Shown here one piece after another: positions 26,342 through 35,695 of a DNA stretch of 64,000 nucleotides. Source of the DNA: Corynebacterium sp. CNJ-954 (GTDB lineage: Bacteria; Actinomycetota; Actinomycetes; Mycobacteriales; Mycobacteriaceae); assembly GCF_001942345.1 (NCBI RefSeq), contig NZ_MKKI01000022.1, positions 1 to 64,000 on the forward strand. Direction: 5' to 3'. A model generated the notes under the pieces. The model saw nothing but the letters and a program-made list of their open reading frames with translations. It was not told where the DNA came from and did no database searches. A program made the translations under genes and the position numbers. Positions within the stretch are counted from its first letter, which is position 1. Every line of letters starts with the position of its first letter.

Positions 26342-27136
26342 TTACCGGCGCCGGCGTGCTGTGGCTGCAAGTAGCAGGGTCCCGACGGCCGCGGCCCCGA
26401 CAAGCCACAGCAGTGCAGGGACTACGGAGCCGCCTGCCCCGGCGGTTCCCGCGCAGACGTTCATCGCCTCCACGACGGTACTCAGCGGATTGATCCGGAC
26501 AATACCCTGCATGTAGGACGGAAACCCGTCGACCGGCATGAATCCGCTGTTGCAGAACATCATGATCATCATCACCGGCAATGCGGCCACCGTCGCCTCC
26601 GGGGTGCGCGCCACCATCCCGACCCAGGTCAGGAAGCAGCTGAAAGCCAGGGAGACCAGGGCAGCGAGCGCGAGGATGCCGACGACGGCCAGCGGGTTCT
26701 CCAGGCGGTAGCCCATGAAGAGCCCGGTGACCAGGATCAGCGCCGCGCCCACAGTCCCCCGCACCACCTCTGCAAGGACCCTGCCGACCAGAGGTGACAC
26801 GGCGACACCGGGAAGCGTCCGAAACCGGGTGAACAGGCCCTCCTGACGCTCGGTGACCAGCCCCGCAGCGCTGGTGGCTCCGGCGAACATCGGACCGGTG
26901 CAGATCATCAGCGGCACCAGCCCCTGGACCGCCGGCCGGCCCGTCGCCATTTCTACGGCGTTGCCGAACATGAACGCGATGATCAGGAGCATGGCCACCG
27001 GCATGCCCAGGCTCTGCACCAGAATCGCGGGGGTGCGCGACCATCCGCGGAGGGTCCGTCCGGCGTGGAGGGCAATCGCGCCGATGACGGACGCCGAAGC
27101 GCGTTGTGACGGGGGTGTGTGCGTTGTCGAACTCAT
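26342..27136 (-). CDS. ABC-2 type transporter permease (DrrB-like)
   Basis: A 264-residue permease with six hydrophobic helices and the DrrB/ABC2 pattern (ILVQSLGMPVAMLLIIAFMF near 35, GLVTERQEGLFTRFRTLPG near 95). It overlaps the preceding permease gene by 4 bases, and ATG 27136 has GGAGGAG upstream. It forms a heterodimeric exporter with the next gene and the ATPase. Likely cargo is a drug or a lipid; not determinable. Confidence 0.87.
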   Translation of the reverse strand: MSSTTHTPPSQRASASVIGAIALHAGRTLRGWSRTPAILVQSLGMPVAMLLIIAFMFGNAVEMATGRPAVQGLVPLMICTGPMFAGATSAAGLVTERQEGLFTRFRTLPGVAVSPLVGRVLAEVVRGTVGAALILVTGLFMGYRLENPLAVVGILALAALVSLAFSCFLTWVGMVARTPEATVAALPVMMIMMFCNSGFMPVDGFPSYMQGIVRINPLSTVVEAMNVCAGTAGAGGSVVPALLWLVGAAAVGTLLLAATARRRR

Positions 27137-27930
27137 CGGCTCCTCCTGAAACTCCGGGCGCACAGGACGGCGCCGATGACTGCGAGCCCGACGATCCAGG
27201 CGGTGGCGGCCCCGGCTGTCCCCGCGGTGACACCGGTGGTGCTGGCCTGGCGGAGGAGTTCTCCGATGACGGACACGGGGAGTGCGCTGATGACGTCCGC
27301 CGCGCCGTCGGGCAGGGTCTCAGCGGGAACGAAAGACGTGGACAGCATGATCAGTGGCATGGACACCGCCTGCAACAGCGCGGCCGCGGACTCGGGGGTG
27401 GCGGCGAGGAGTGCGAGGCCGTCGTAGACCAGCGATGCCGCGACGGCGAACCCGACGGTCGCGACCAGGTAAACCATCGTGTCGCCGGCGTTGCCCTCCC
27501 ATCCGAACCCGAGGAATACAGCACCGATCGCTGTCACGACCGTCACGGACAACACCGCGCGGGTCAGATCGGCGATGAGCCGGCCGAGCACGGGGGCGGC
27601 CGTGGGGACCGGGGAGGCACGTAGCCGGTCATTGATGCCGTTGGTCTTGTCGACCCCGATGGCCATCGCCGATCCGCCGGCGGTGAACAGGATCGCCTGA
27701 AGCGTCGCTGCAGGAACGAGGTACTGCCCGTAGTCGATACCGTTTGCTTCCATGACCCGGGAGAACACGATGTAGAGGGCGACGAGGAACAGCCCCGGAA
27801 TCACGGTTGCGCTGATGACGGATCCGGAGTTGCGCCGGATCCGGAGTATGTTGCGTCCGGCCAGCGCCAGTGTGGACGGCAGCAGCTCCGGTACGTGGGC
27901 AACCGCGGTGGAGGGGACGGAGGTGGTCAT
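27133..27930 (-). CDS. ABC-2 type transporter permease (DrrB-like)
   Basis: A 265-residue permease with six hydrophobic helices and the conserved loop DKTNGINDRLRASPV near residue 97, characteristic of daunorubicin-type exporters. It starts at the end of the ATPase gene (TGATG overlap); a GTG one codon upstream (27933) is an alternative. It is partner of the permease at 26342-27136. Confidence 0.87.
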   Translation of the reverse strand: MTTSVPSTAVAHVPELLPSTLALAGRNILRIRRNSGSVISATVIPGLFLVALYIVFSRVMEANGIDYGQYLVPAATLQAILFTAGGSAMAIGVDKTNGINDRLRASPVPTAAPVLGRLIADLTRAVLSVTVVTAIGAVFLGFGWEGNAGDTMVYLVATVGFAVAASLVYDGLALLAATPESAAALLQAVSMPLIMLSTSFVPAETLPDGAADVISALPVSVIGELLRQASTTGVTAGTAGAATAWIVGLAVIGAVLCARSFRRSR

Positions 27931-28901
27931 CACGCCGACTCCTGCGGTGCGGCCCTACCGGTGAGGGAGAAGAACACGTCGTCCAGGGTGTGACTGCCCA
28001 TTTCCATGCCTGCCAGTTCAATGCCCGAGCCCCCGAGTGCCTGCATTACGGCGGCCGCCGTCCGGGCTCCGTCCGTCAACGGCACTGCGACCGTGTCCTC
28101 CCCGGCGGTCGGTGCCCAGGTGGTGAGGACGGTGGATAGGCGGGGAAGGTCAGCGGGGTCCTCCGGAGTGAGGACGAGGTCGTTCGGGCCGAGCCGTCCC
28201 TTGAGTTCGTCTGCCGTCCCTTCGGCGATCACGGTGCCGTGATCGATGACGACGATGCGGTCAGCGAGCTCGTCTGCTTCCTCGAGGTACTGGGTCGTGA
28301 GCACGACCGTGACTCCGCGGGCCTTGAGTTCCCTGACGACGTCCCACAGTTCGGAGCGGGCGTGGGGGTCCAGGCCGGTCGTCGGTTCGTCGAGGAAGAG
28401 GACCTCCGGGACGGTCATCATCGACACCGCGATGTCCAGGCGTCGCCGCATGCCGCCGGAGTACGTACGGACCAGCGAGCCGCCGACGTCGGAGAGACTC
28501 AGGCTGGCGAGAAGTTCATCGGCACGCGCCCCGGCTGCCGTCTTGCGCAGGCCGCGGAGCCGTCCGAAGAGGACGAGGTTCTCACGTCCGGTGAGCTCGC
28601 CGTCCACCGCGGCGAACTGCCCTGTGAGGGAAATGGCGGACCGCACGGCTGCCGCGTCCTTGACGACGTCGAACCCGGCGACGGTCGCGGTACCGCTGTC
28701 GGGCGTCTCCAGCGTCGACAGGACATTGACCGCCGTGGTCTTGCCTGCACCGTTGGGACCGAGGACACCGAGCACCTCACCACGTCGGACGCTGAGGCTG
28801 AGTGTGTCGAGCGCGTGCACCGTCCGGTTCCGGGTGCGGTAGGTCTTCCGGACCGCGTCCATGCGGACGACGGGTGGCGCGCCGGGGTCGGGCTCTGTCA
28901 T
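27930..28901 (-). CDS. Daunorubicin-resistance-type ABC exporter ATPase (DrrA-like)
   Basis: A 323-residue ABC ATPase: Walker A GPNGAGKTT near 48, Q-loop SLTGQFAAVDGELTGREN, signature YSGGMRRRLDIA near 148, Walker B VLFLDEPTTGLD near 168 and a C-terminal DrrA-type domain (MGSHTLDDVFFSLTGR). It is first of a three-gene operon with two permeases. A 9-bp imperfect dyad sits right upstream (28921-28945), so repression by a TetR-like protein encoded elsewhere is plausible. Confidence 0.9.
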   Translation of the reverse strand: MTEPDPGAPPVVRMDAVRKTYRTRNRTVHALDTLSLSVRRGEVLGVLGPNGAGKTTAVNVLSTLETPDSGTATVAGFDVVKDAAAVRSAISLTGQFAAVDGELTGRENLVLFGRLRGLRKTAAGARADELLASLSLSDVGGSLVRTYSGGMRRRLDIAVSMMTVPEVLFLDEPTTGLDPHARSELWDVVRELKARGVTVVLTTQYLEEADELADRIVVIDHGTVIAEGTADELKGRLGPNDLVLTPEDPADLPRLSTVLTTWAPTAGEDTVAVPLTDGARTAAAVMQALGGSGIELAGMEMGSHTLDDVFFSLTGRAAPQESA

Positions 28902-28920
28902 TGCTGTGGTCTCCGGGTTC

Positions 28921-28945
28921 TAACAGTGAATAGGTGTCAATGTTA
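28921..28945. promoter_or_regulatory. Operator-like dyad upstream of DrrAB-type exporter
   Basis: TAACAGTGA - ATAGGTG - TCAATGTTA: 9-bp arms with one mismatch, 19 bases upstream of the ATPase ATG. Length and spacing suit a TetR-family repressor, but no such regulator gene is adjacent. Confidence 0.4.
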
Positions 28946-29092
28946 GGGTTGCCTGTTCATTCTCAGTTGTCAAGAGGTGATGTCGGGGAGAGAGGTCCCG
29001 TTCCTGCGACGGCGCACCCTGTCGGTTCCCGCCCGGTCCCACTACACTCGAGCGGAACACACCCGTTGAAGTCGAGGAGGTCCTGCGGGACT

Positions 29093-30379
29093 ATGAAGCT
29101 CACCCACGCGAACACTGACGTACTGAACACCCTGACGTCCCTGAGGGGCGAGGCCGACAAGGCCTACCAGGAGCTCAAGGACCGGAATCTGGCACTTGAC
29201 CTCACGCGTGGGAAGCCTTCCGCTGAACAGCTCGATCTCGGCATGGACCTGCTCAGCCTCCCCGGAGTCAACTACACGGGCTCGGACGGCGTCGACACCC
29301 GCAACTACGGTGGTGGCGACGGCATCATGGACATCCGGTCGCTGTGGGCGGAGCTCCTCGGTGTCGATCCGTCGCGGCTGATCGCCGGGGACTCCTCCAG
29401 CCTCAACATCATGTTCGACCTGGTCTCCTGGTCCCACACCTTCGGGAACAACGATTCGGAGCGACCCTGGTCGGCCGAGGAGACGGTCAAGTGGATCTGC
29501 CCGGTCCCCGGGTACGACCGGCACCACACCATCACCGAGACCTTCGGTTACGAGATGCTGACGGTCCCGATGACGGACCAGGGCCCGGACCTGGAGGCCG
29601 TCCGGGAGCTGGTCAAGGATCCTGCGGTCAAGGGCATGTGGACTGTGCCGGTGTTCTCGAACCCGACCGGGTGGTCGGTCTCCCGCGAGGTCGCCGAGGG
29701 GCTCGCCGCGATGGAGACCGCGGCGCCGGACTTCCGCATCGTGTGGGACAACGCCTATGCCGTGCACACCCTCACCGACGAGTTCCCGGAGATCATCGAC
29801 GTGGTGGCCCTGGCTGCGGACAAGGGGCACCCGAACCGCTTCTGGGCGATGTCGTCGACGTCGAAGATCACCTTCGCAGGAGCCGGTGTGGCCTTCTTCA
29901 ACTCGTCGAAGGAGAACCTCGACTGGTACCGCGGAATCGCCTCGGCACGCGGAATCGGGCCGAACAAGGTCAACCAGCTCGCGCACGCCCGTTACTTCGG
30001 CAGCGCCGAGGGGGTCCGCTCTGTCATGCGGAAGCACTCGGGCATCCTGGCTCCGAAGTTCAGTGCGGTGACCGCGATCCTGGAGCGCCGTCTGGGTGGG
30101 CTGGGGATCGCCGAATGGACCACCCCCGCCGGCGGTTACTTCATCTCCGTCGACGTGGTGGACGGGACAGCGTCCCGCGTGGCCGAGCTCGCGAAGAACG
30201 CGGGGATCGCCCTGACCGGGGCCGGGGCGACCTTCCCGTACAAGAAAGACCCGCACAACCGTAACCTGCGGTTGGCCCCGTCCATGCCGCCCCTCGAAGA
30301 GGTCGAGGTGGCGATGGACGGGGTGGCGACCTGCATCCTGCTCGCGGCCATCGAGGCCGCAGAGGCCGCCGGAGAGTAG
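29093..30379 (+). CDS. aspT: Aspartate aminotransferase, subgroup 1c
   Basis: A 428-residue fold-type I aminotransferase. The pattern (LDLTRGKPSAEQLDL near 33, NYGGGDGIMDIRSLWAELLG near 70, PVPGYDRHH near 135, FSNPTGWSV near 180, DNAYAVH near 215, SSTSKITFAGAGVAF with the PLP lysine near 255) matches the actinobacterial class 1c enzyme that makes aspartate from oxaloacetate. Place, right before dnaX-ybaB-recR, matches aspT of C. glutamicum as I recall it. ATG 29093 begins the conserved part. Confidence 0.85.
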   Translation: MKLTHANTDVLNTLTSLRGEADKAYQELKDRNLALDLTRGKPSAEQLDLGMDLLSLPGVNYTGSDGVDTRNYGGGDGIMDIRSLWAELLGVDPSRLIAGDSSSLNIMFDLVSWSHTFGNNDSERPWSAEETVKWICPVPGYDRHHTITETFGYEMLTVPMTDQGPDLEAVRELVKDPAVKGMWTVPVFSNPTGWSVSREVAEGLAAMETAAPDFRIVWDNAYAVHTLTDEFPEIIDVVALAADKGHPNRFWAMSSTSKITFAGAGVAFFNSSKENLDWYRGIASARGIGPNKVNQLAHARYFGSAEGVRSVMRKHSGILAPKFSAVTAILERRLGGLGIAEWTTPAGGYFISVDVVDGTASRVAELAKNAGIALTGAGATFPYKKDPHNRNLRLAPSMPPLEEVEVAMDGVATCILLAAIEAAEAAGE

Positions 30380-30382
30380 CCG

Positions 30383-31024
30383 TTGAATCTCGAGGAGACG
30401 ACATACTGGTTGGCAGATCTGCTGCCCGGCGAGTTCACGACATCCCGGCGCCGGGTGAGCCAGAGTTTTCCGGAGTTCACCGTCGCCGAACTCCGGCTCG
30501 GTGACAACGGTGGGGAGGCAGGCGGGGAGGACGATGGTGCGGAGACCGTTGCAGCGACGCTGGACGCCGCACGGATCGAGCCTCAGCTGGTCACCGAGGA
30601 CGGCTCTGACCTGAGGGTCGAGTTCATCACCGTCGCCAGTGGTCACGGTCGTGCCGCCGCAGACCTCGTCATGGCGGCGGCAACGATGGTCGCCAAGGAC
30701 CCCATCCACTTCTCGCCGCAACCCGGACTGCTGCTGCCGAAGCTCGGCTGGCATGTCGATGACACGATCACGGCTCTGCACGGGCTGCTGGTGCCCCCGT
30801 TCCTGTGGGAGGACGGGGTGCCGAACGTGCACGAGGTGAATTTCGGGGGACGGCACGGTGGTGGCACGTACCACGAGTACACCCACCCGGGCCGGATGAC
30901 GGTCTATGCACAACTGGTCATGCTCACCGAGGAGGAGTATCGCGTGGCTGTGGACGGCGGCCCCGCGGCGGCACAGCAGTTGCTGGCCACCTCGCAGGCG
31001 AATCTCAACGACGTCTGGCGCTAG
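30383..31024 (+). CDS. Suppressor-of-fused (SUFU)-like domain protein
   Basis: A 213-residue soluble protein starting with TTG 3 bases after the aminotransferase stop; the ribosome site GGAG lies in the end of that gene. The segments SDLRVEFITVASGH, MVAKDPIHFSPQPGLLLPKLGW (split here: MVAKDPIHF, PGLLLPKLGW) and AQLVMLTEEEYRVAVDGG resemble the bacterial SUFU domain, whose role is unknown. Similar genes hold the same slot before dnaX in other corynebacteria to my recollection. Confidence 0.6.
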   Translation: MNLEETTYWLADLLPGEFTTSRRRVSQSFPEFTVAELRLGDNGGEAGGEDDGAETVAATLDAARIEPQLVTEDGSDLRVEFITVASGHGRAAADLVMAAATMVAKDPIHFSPQPGLLLPKLGWHVDDTITALHGLLVPPFLWEDGVPNVHEVNFGGRHGGGTYHEYTHPGRMTVYAQLVMLTEEEYRVAVDGGPAAAQQLLATSQANLNDVWR

Positions 31025-31031
31025 CGCCAAC

Positions 31032-31058
31032 GGCGGGGCGGTAGCTGTCTGCCCCGCC
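31032..31058 (+). terminator. Hairpin between SUFU-like gene and dnaX
   Basis: GGCGGGGC - 11 bases - GCCCCGCC, perfect 8-bp stem followed by TTGT. It fits the 50-bp gap and may be a partial terminator insulating dnaX. Confidence 0.45.
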
Positions 31059-31073
31059 TTGTAGGCTGGGTCC

Positions 31074-33485
31074 GTGGCTCTTTACAGGAAGTACAGGCCG
31101 GCGACGTTCGCCGAGGTCGTGGGGCAGGAACATGTGACCGAGCCGTTGTCGACGGCACTGGACAGCGGGCGGATCAACCACGCCTACCTGTTCTCGGGCC
31201 CGCGCGGGTGCGGCAAGACGTCCTCGGCGAGGATCCTCGCCCGGTCACTGAACTGTGAGCAGGGGCCGACATCCTCCCCGTGTGGCGAGTGCGCGTCCTG
31301 TCGAGCACTGGCACCCGGGGGGCCGGGGACGTTGGACGTCACGGAGCTGGATGCTGCCACGCATAACGGTGTGGAGGACATGCGCGAGCTCCGTGACCGT
31401 GCTTTCTATGCCCCGGCGGACTCCCGGTACCGCGTCTTCATCATCGACGAGGCGCACATGATCTCCTCGGCGGGGTTCAACGCGTTGCTGAAGATCGTCG
31501 AGGAGCCGCCCGAGCATCTCATCTTCATCTTCGCCACCACGGAGCCGGAGAAGCTGCTGCAGACCATCCGGTCGAGGACCCACAACTACCCGTTCCGGCT
31601 GCTCACCCCGCCGGCGATGCGGGGGCTGCTCGGCAGGGTGTGTGAGGACGAGGGGGCCGTCGTCGAGGACTCCGTGTATCCACTGGTCATCCGTGCCGGG
31701 GGTGGTTCACCGCGTGATTCGCTGAGCATCATGGATCAGCTGCTGGCCGGGGCAGGGGACGAGGGCGTGACATACAGTCGGGCCGTGGCCCTGCTGGGGT
31801 TCACCGACACGTCGTTGATCGACCGGGCCGTGGACGCCCTGGCGGACCAGGATCAGGCGGGGTTGTTCGGTTGTGTCAGTGACGTCATCGACGCCGGCCA
31901 CGACCCCCGTCGGTTCGCGATGGACCTCCTGGACCGTTTCCGTGACCTCCTGGTGGTTCAGGCGGTGCCGGACGCTTTCGACACCGGCCTGGTGGATGCT
32001 CCGGCCGACCAGCGTGAGGTCCTTGCGGCGCAGGCGCAGGCGGTGGGGCAGGCGACGCTGACCAGGTGTGCATCACTGGTGAACGAGGGGTTGGCACAGA
32101 TGCGGGGCGCGACCGCACCCCGGTTACTTCTGGAGATCCTGTGTGCCCGGATGGCACTGCCCGCGGCAGGTATGACCGTCGAAGCGCTGGCACAGCGTGT
32201 CGAGGCCCTCGAAGCCGGAGGGGGCACAGGTGGCACAGGCGGAGGTGGCGGAACCGGTGCGGGGACCGGGCGACCCTATGTGCGTAAGTCGAAGCGCGAG
32301 GCGGAGGCCGCGCCGCAGGCTGTTGCAGAGGCAGTTCCGGAGACCGACCCAGATCAGGCACCGGCACCGGCGGCACCGACTGCCCAGGACGAGCCTGCAG
32401 CATCCCCGCAGGACACTCGCCGGGCAGAGGCGGAACGAGCCCGCGAGATCATGAGGCGGCGCCGGCGTCCGTCCGCCGAAGAGCCGACCGACACCGGTGG
32501 CACAACGGATCCCGGTGACGTCGCTGACACCGATGGGTCCGGCACCTCTGCGCAGGCAGAGACCCGTGACGAGGCTGCCACAGAGCGTCCGTCGTCCGAC
32601 ACGGAAAATACGGCCCCGTCGGAGACCCCGGAGGAGCCGGAAACGACAGCCCACCCGGTTCAGCGGTGGGACGAGATCCTGGAGACGGTGAAGCAGTCGA
32701 ATCTCGCCGCGTGGATCGCTGCGCGTGACGCGACCGCGCAGGAAGGACCCGACGACGAGGGCGGCCGAGCGGCGATCACCCTGGTGCACCACACGGGTGC
32801 GCTGGCGAACTACATCAACTCACCGGAGCATGCCGCCGTGTACTCCGACGCCGCAGAAAAGGTCACCGGTGCGCCGGCCCGGATCACGGCGAGCGTCGGT
32901 GGCAGGACCGCGCAGGAGTCGCCGGGAAAAGCTGAGGCTGTGGCGGACCCGCAGCCGGAACCTGAACCGCAGGAGGATGCTGCCCCGGCAGAGGAGCCTA
33001 TTGCCGCGGGCGAGGCCCCGTCCGACCCGATGTCGGTCGCGTTGCAACGGGCACGGCACGTGGAACCCCCGCAGGACCCTCCGGTCGCGGAACGGAAACC
33101 GGAGGAAACGCCGGTACAGCGGGTGCAACCACCGGCGGTGAAGAATGACGGTCAGGATGAACAGCTTTCCGGCTGGCGGGCACGCAAGGCCAGGATCGAT
33201 GCGAGACGCGGTTCCGGGCAGGCGGTCCATTCACCGCAGTCTGGCGGGGACGCGCGTGGCTTCAACGGAGTTCCTCTTCCCGAAGAACCTGACGAACCCT
33301 GGGATGACGGCCCCGGCGGCCCTCCGCCGGACCCGGAAGGACCGCAGGGCGTTGACAGGGCGGAGGCAGAGGAAGCCATGGCGCAACTCAACGACCCGTC
33401 CTCGGCGAACATCGACCACCGCAGTGCCATCGAGATCGCCGGCGAGCTCCTGGAGAAGCACCTCGGGGCGGAACGGACCCGGTAG
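31074..33485 (+). CDS. dnaX: DNA polymerase III gamma/tau subunit
   Basis: An 803-residue clamp-loader ATPase. AAA+ core: LYRKYRPATFAEVVGQEHV at the start, Walker A GPRGCGKTSS near 43, four-Cys zinc module (CEQGPTSSPCGECASC) near 60-75, Walker B VFIIDEAHMIS near 117, sensor 1 IFATTEPEK near 150, Arg finger region IRSRTHNYPFRL. A long Pro/Glu/Ala-rich linker (about 390-530) joins the C-terminal tau part. GTG 31074 gives the conserved N-terminus. It loads the beta clamp and couples polymerases. Confidence 0.95.
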   Translation: MALYRKYRPATFAEVVGQEHVTEPLSTALDSGRINHAYLFSGPRGCGKTSSARILARSLNCEQGPTSSPCGECASCRALAPGGPGTLDVTELDAATHNGVEDMRELRDRAFYAPADSRYRVFIIDEAHMISSAGFNALLKIVEEPPEHLIFIFATTEPEKLLQTIRSRTHNYPFRLLTPPAMRGLLGRVCEDEGAVVEDSVYPLVIRAGGGSPRDSLSIMDQLLAGAGDEGVTYSRAVALLGFTDTSLIDRAVDALADQDQAGLFGCVSDVIDAGHDPRRFAMDLLDRFRDLLVVQAVPDAFDTGLVDAPADQREVLAAQAQAVGQATLTRCASLVNEGLAQMRGATAPRLLLEILCARMALPAAGMTVEALAQRVEALEAGGGTGGTGGGGGTGAGTGRPYVRKSKREAEAAPQAVAEAVPETDPDQAPAPAAPTAQDEPAASPQDTRRAEAERAREIMRRRRRPSAEEPTDTGGTTDPGDVADTDGSGTSAQAETRDEAATERPSSDTENTAPSETPEEPETTAHPVQRWDEILETVKQSNLAAWIAARDATAQEGPDDEGGRAAITLVHHTGALANYINSPEHAAVYSDAAEKVTGAPARITASVGGRTAQESPGKAEAVADPQPEPEPQEDAAPAEEPIAAGEAPSDPMSVALQRARHVEPPQDPPVAERKPEETPVQRVQPPAVKNDGQDEQLSGWRARKARIDARRGSGQAVHSPQSGGDARGFNGVPLPEEPDEPWDDGPGGPPPDPEGPQGVDRAEAEEAMAQLNDPSSANIDHRSAIEIAGELLEKHLGAERTR

Positions 33486-33497
33486 GTGTGCGGCGCC

Positions 33498-33523
33498 GTA
33501 CCCCGGTAAACTCTCCGGGGTAC
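33498..33523 (+). terminator. Hairpin between dnaX and ybaB
   Basis: GTACCCCGG - TAAACTCT - CCGGGGTAC, perfect 9-bp stem, 13 bases after the dnaX stop. No T-run follows; it may limit read-through or stabilise mRNA. Confidence 0.5.
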
Positions 33524-33580
33524 CGACGTTGCAGTCCATGCAATGACCACAGACCTGTACGAACAGCGGAGGGAAACACC

Positions 33581-33895
33581 GTGAACCAGCCCGACATGAA
33601 CCAGATCATGGCTCAGGCCCAGCAGATGCAGCAGCAGCTCCAGGAGGCACAGGCCGAGATCATCGCCTCCACCGTCGAAGGGACCGCCGGCAACGGGCTG
33701 GTCAAGGTCGCGCTGCGCGGTTCCGGCGAGGTCGAGAGCCTGAGCATCGACCCGTCCGTCGTTGATCCGGAGGACGTCGAGACCCTCCAGGACCTCATCA
33801 TCGGGGCGTACCAGGACGCCGGTGAGAACCTCAAGAGCCTCTCGAACGAGAAGATGGGTCCGCTCTCCCAGGGCCTCGACGGCCTCGGCTTCTAG
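33581..33895 (+). CDS. YbaB/EbfC nucleoid-associated protein
   Basis: A 104-residue DNA-binding protein: Gln/Met-rich N-terminal helix ([19 protein letters not shown]), strands [27 protein letters not shown] (split: [21 protein letters not shown]) and a C-terminal helix. It acts as a dimer in nucleoid organisation and is classically encoded between dnaX and recR, as here. GTG 33581 has GGAGG 8 bases upstream. Confidence 0.95.
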   Translation: MNQPDMNQIMAQAQQMQQQLQEAQAEIIASTVEGTAGNGLVKVALRGSGEVESLSIDPSVVDPEDVETLQDLIIGAYQDAGENLKSLSNEKMGPLSQGLDGLGF

Positions 33896-33908
33896 GGTCG
33901 CGACCACC

Positions 33909-34553
33909 GTGTTCGAAGGTCCCCTCCAGGACGCCATCGACGAGTTCTCCCGCCTCCCGGGCGTGGGGCCCAAGAGCGCTCAACGCATCGCCTTCCATCT
34001 TCTCCAGGCCGAGCCGGAGGATCTGGAGAGGCTGACCGGAGCCCTGTCACGCCTGCAGAAAGGTGTGCGGTACTGCCGGATCTGCCACAACGTGTCCTCG
34101 GAGGAAGTCTGCCGTATCTGTGCGGACTCCACCCGGGACGCCACGATCGTCTGTGTCGTTGAAGAGTCCAAGGACATCCAGGTCATCGAGCGTACCGGCG
34201 AGTACGACGGGCGTTACCACGTCCTCGGCGGTGCCCTCGACCCGCTCAACGGCATCGGCCCGAAAGAGCTCAACGTCACTGCGCTGGTGCAGCGTATCGG
34301 AGGACGGGTCGACGACGTGGTGGCCGCCGACGGCACGGTCGCCGATGCCCCGGACATCGCCGAGGTCATCATCGCCACCGACCCCAACACCGAAGGGGAG
34401 GCGACCGCCGCCTACCTCGGGAGGTTGCTCAAGGAGTTCCCCGGTCTGACCGTGTCACGGTTGGCGTCCGGTATCCCGATGGGTGGAGACCTTGAGTTCG
34501 TCGACGAGCTGACGCTGTCGCGTGCCTTCGAGGGACGCACAGCGATCCGCTGA
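33909..34553 (+). CDS. recR: Recombination protein RecR
   Basis: A 214-residue protein for RecF-pathway gap repair. Helix-hairpin-helix [20 protein letters not shown] at the start, C4 zinc finger ([16 protein letters not shown]) near 57-72, Toprim domain ([14 protein letters not shown] near 83, [12 protein letters not shown] near 155) and Walker-B-like C-terminus. GTG 33909 sits 13 bases after ybaB and yields the standard N-terminus ([18 protein letters not shown]). It is the end of the dnaX-ybaB-recR unit. Confidence 0.96.
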   Translation: MFEGPLQDAIDEFSRLPGVGPKSAQRIAFHLLQAEPEDLERLTGALSRLQKGVRYCRICHNVSSEEVCRICADSTRDATIVCVVEESKDIQVIERTGEYDGRYHVLGGALDPLNGIGPKELNVTALVQRIGGRVDDVVAADGTVADAPDIAEVIIATDPNTEGEATAAYLGRLLKEFPGLTVSRLASGIPMGGDLEFVDELTLSRAFEGRTAIR

Positions 34554-35145
34554 CGTTATTCGCCACCTCAGGAATGAGCCCGCAGGTGTGCTGTCTCTCT
34601 GTATCGTCCATGTACGGCCACTCCGAGGTCAGGAAGGCCTCGATCGCCCGATGTCGGAACGTGTACGGCTTACCCCGGCTGAGAATCCCGCGAACCCTGT
34701 CGAGTCGGCGCGTGAAAGTCCCGGTGTTCGATGCTGTCGGAAAACCACAGGCGGCGGAGCCGGCGAGCTGGAACAGAAACGGCTCGCCATGACAGATGTC
34801 GGTGATCGCGTGCTGGGCTTCGGGGTCCATGTACACATGTCCGGTACGTCCGTTGTCCTCCGCCAGCAGCCAACCTTCTGTGACGAACATCTGGAGGGCG
34901 TGGGTGAGTTCGTCCTCAGTTGCCGGTCGCAGAATCGTAGTCTGACACCGTCGGGCGAAGGTCGCCCCCTGACGCGCTGGTGCCAGATCCTCGAACTCCG
35001 GTAGCCCGGAGAGGTAGACAGCGATCGGCAGAAAGCGCCTGATCTGCCGCCTGTCTGGAGTGGTCACCGTGACTTCGTGGGCGAAGGATATCCGACCAAT
35101 CGCTGAGTTCGGAGGTTCGGCCGACCCAGACCTGTGGAATCGCAT
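34429..35145 (-). pseudogene. AAA-family ATPase remnant, C-terminal part only
   Basis: An open frame of 238 codons. Its middle (FLPIAVYLSGLPEFEDL, ATFARRCQTTILRPATEDELTHAL split across, then EPFLFQLAGSAACGF) resembles the C-terminal half of actinobacterial AAA ATPases in which a GLP strand, an L..P....G helix and a GYPYxxQL segment follow the Walker motifs. No Walker A or B precedes it, and the last 40 codons run antisense into recR, so it looks like a truncated relic. The family assignment is by eye and moderate. Confidence 0.45.
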
Positions 35146-35213
35146 CAGATCCTGGGACGAACGGGGAGCCGAAGGGCTCCCGCATGCGTTAGCATCAACA
35201 CATATGGGGGTGC

Positions 35214-35229
35214 CTGTTAACGTTAACAG
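35214..35229. promoter_or_regulatory. 16-bp perfect palindrome
   Basis: CTGTTAACGTTAACAG is its own reverse complement, in a locally AT-rich patch 77 bases upstream of the DoxX-like gene. A dimeric repressor site is likely; no local regulator gene is intact. Confidence 0.45.
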
Positions 35230-35305
35230 TCGCGATCTGGTCTGTCTTGTGTTGCGTCCGCTGATACCGCTGACGGGGGGCTTCAGGCGGCGTAGCCTGA
35301 GCCGC

Positions 35306-35695
35306 ATGACTACATCTGAGAGCAGCCGGGCGACGACCCGGGCCGTCGTCTGGGCGACTGTCTTCGGCGGTGCAGGCATCCTGCATTTCGCGCAGCGACG
35401 CTTCTACGATTCCCTGGTTCCGGAGGAACTCCCTGGCGAGCAGAGGTACTGGACGTGGGGGAGCGGGGTCGTGGAGCTCGCCCTTGCGGCGGCGATCGCC
35501 AACCCGTCCACCCGTGCGGCATCGGCGACACCCGCAACGCTGTTTCTGCTCGGTGTGTGGCCCGGCAACATCAAGATGGCGCTGGACTGGCAGAAGTCCG
35601 AAAAGAAGAGCGCACTCATGAAGATCGGCGGATGGGCCCGCGTGGCAGGGCAGGTTCCGATGTTCCTCTCGACACGGAAGCTGGGGGAGAAGTAG
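35306..35695 (+). CDS. DoxX-like membrane protein
   Basis: A 129-residue membrane protein with about four hydrophobic helices (VVWATVFGGAGILHF, GSGVVELALAAAIA, ATPATLFLLGVWPGNIKMALDW split around residue 75-95, and a weak last one). The pattern FYDSLVPEELPG followed by the VELALA helix fits the DoxX family, of unknown or redox-linked function. ATG 35306 starts just before the first helix. It is monocistronic. Confidence 0.65.
   Translation: MTTSESSRATTRAVVWATVFGGAGILHFAQRRFYDSLVPEELPGEQRYWTWGSGVVELALAAAIANPSTRAASATPATLFLLGVWPGNIKMALDWQKSEKKSALMKIGGWARVAGQVPMFLSTRKLGEK

Noticed and set aside
29042-31030. 662-codon minus-strand frame over aspT and the SUFU-like gene
   Set aside because: Antisense shadow; the plus-strand genes have clear family motifs and the minus frame none.
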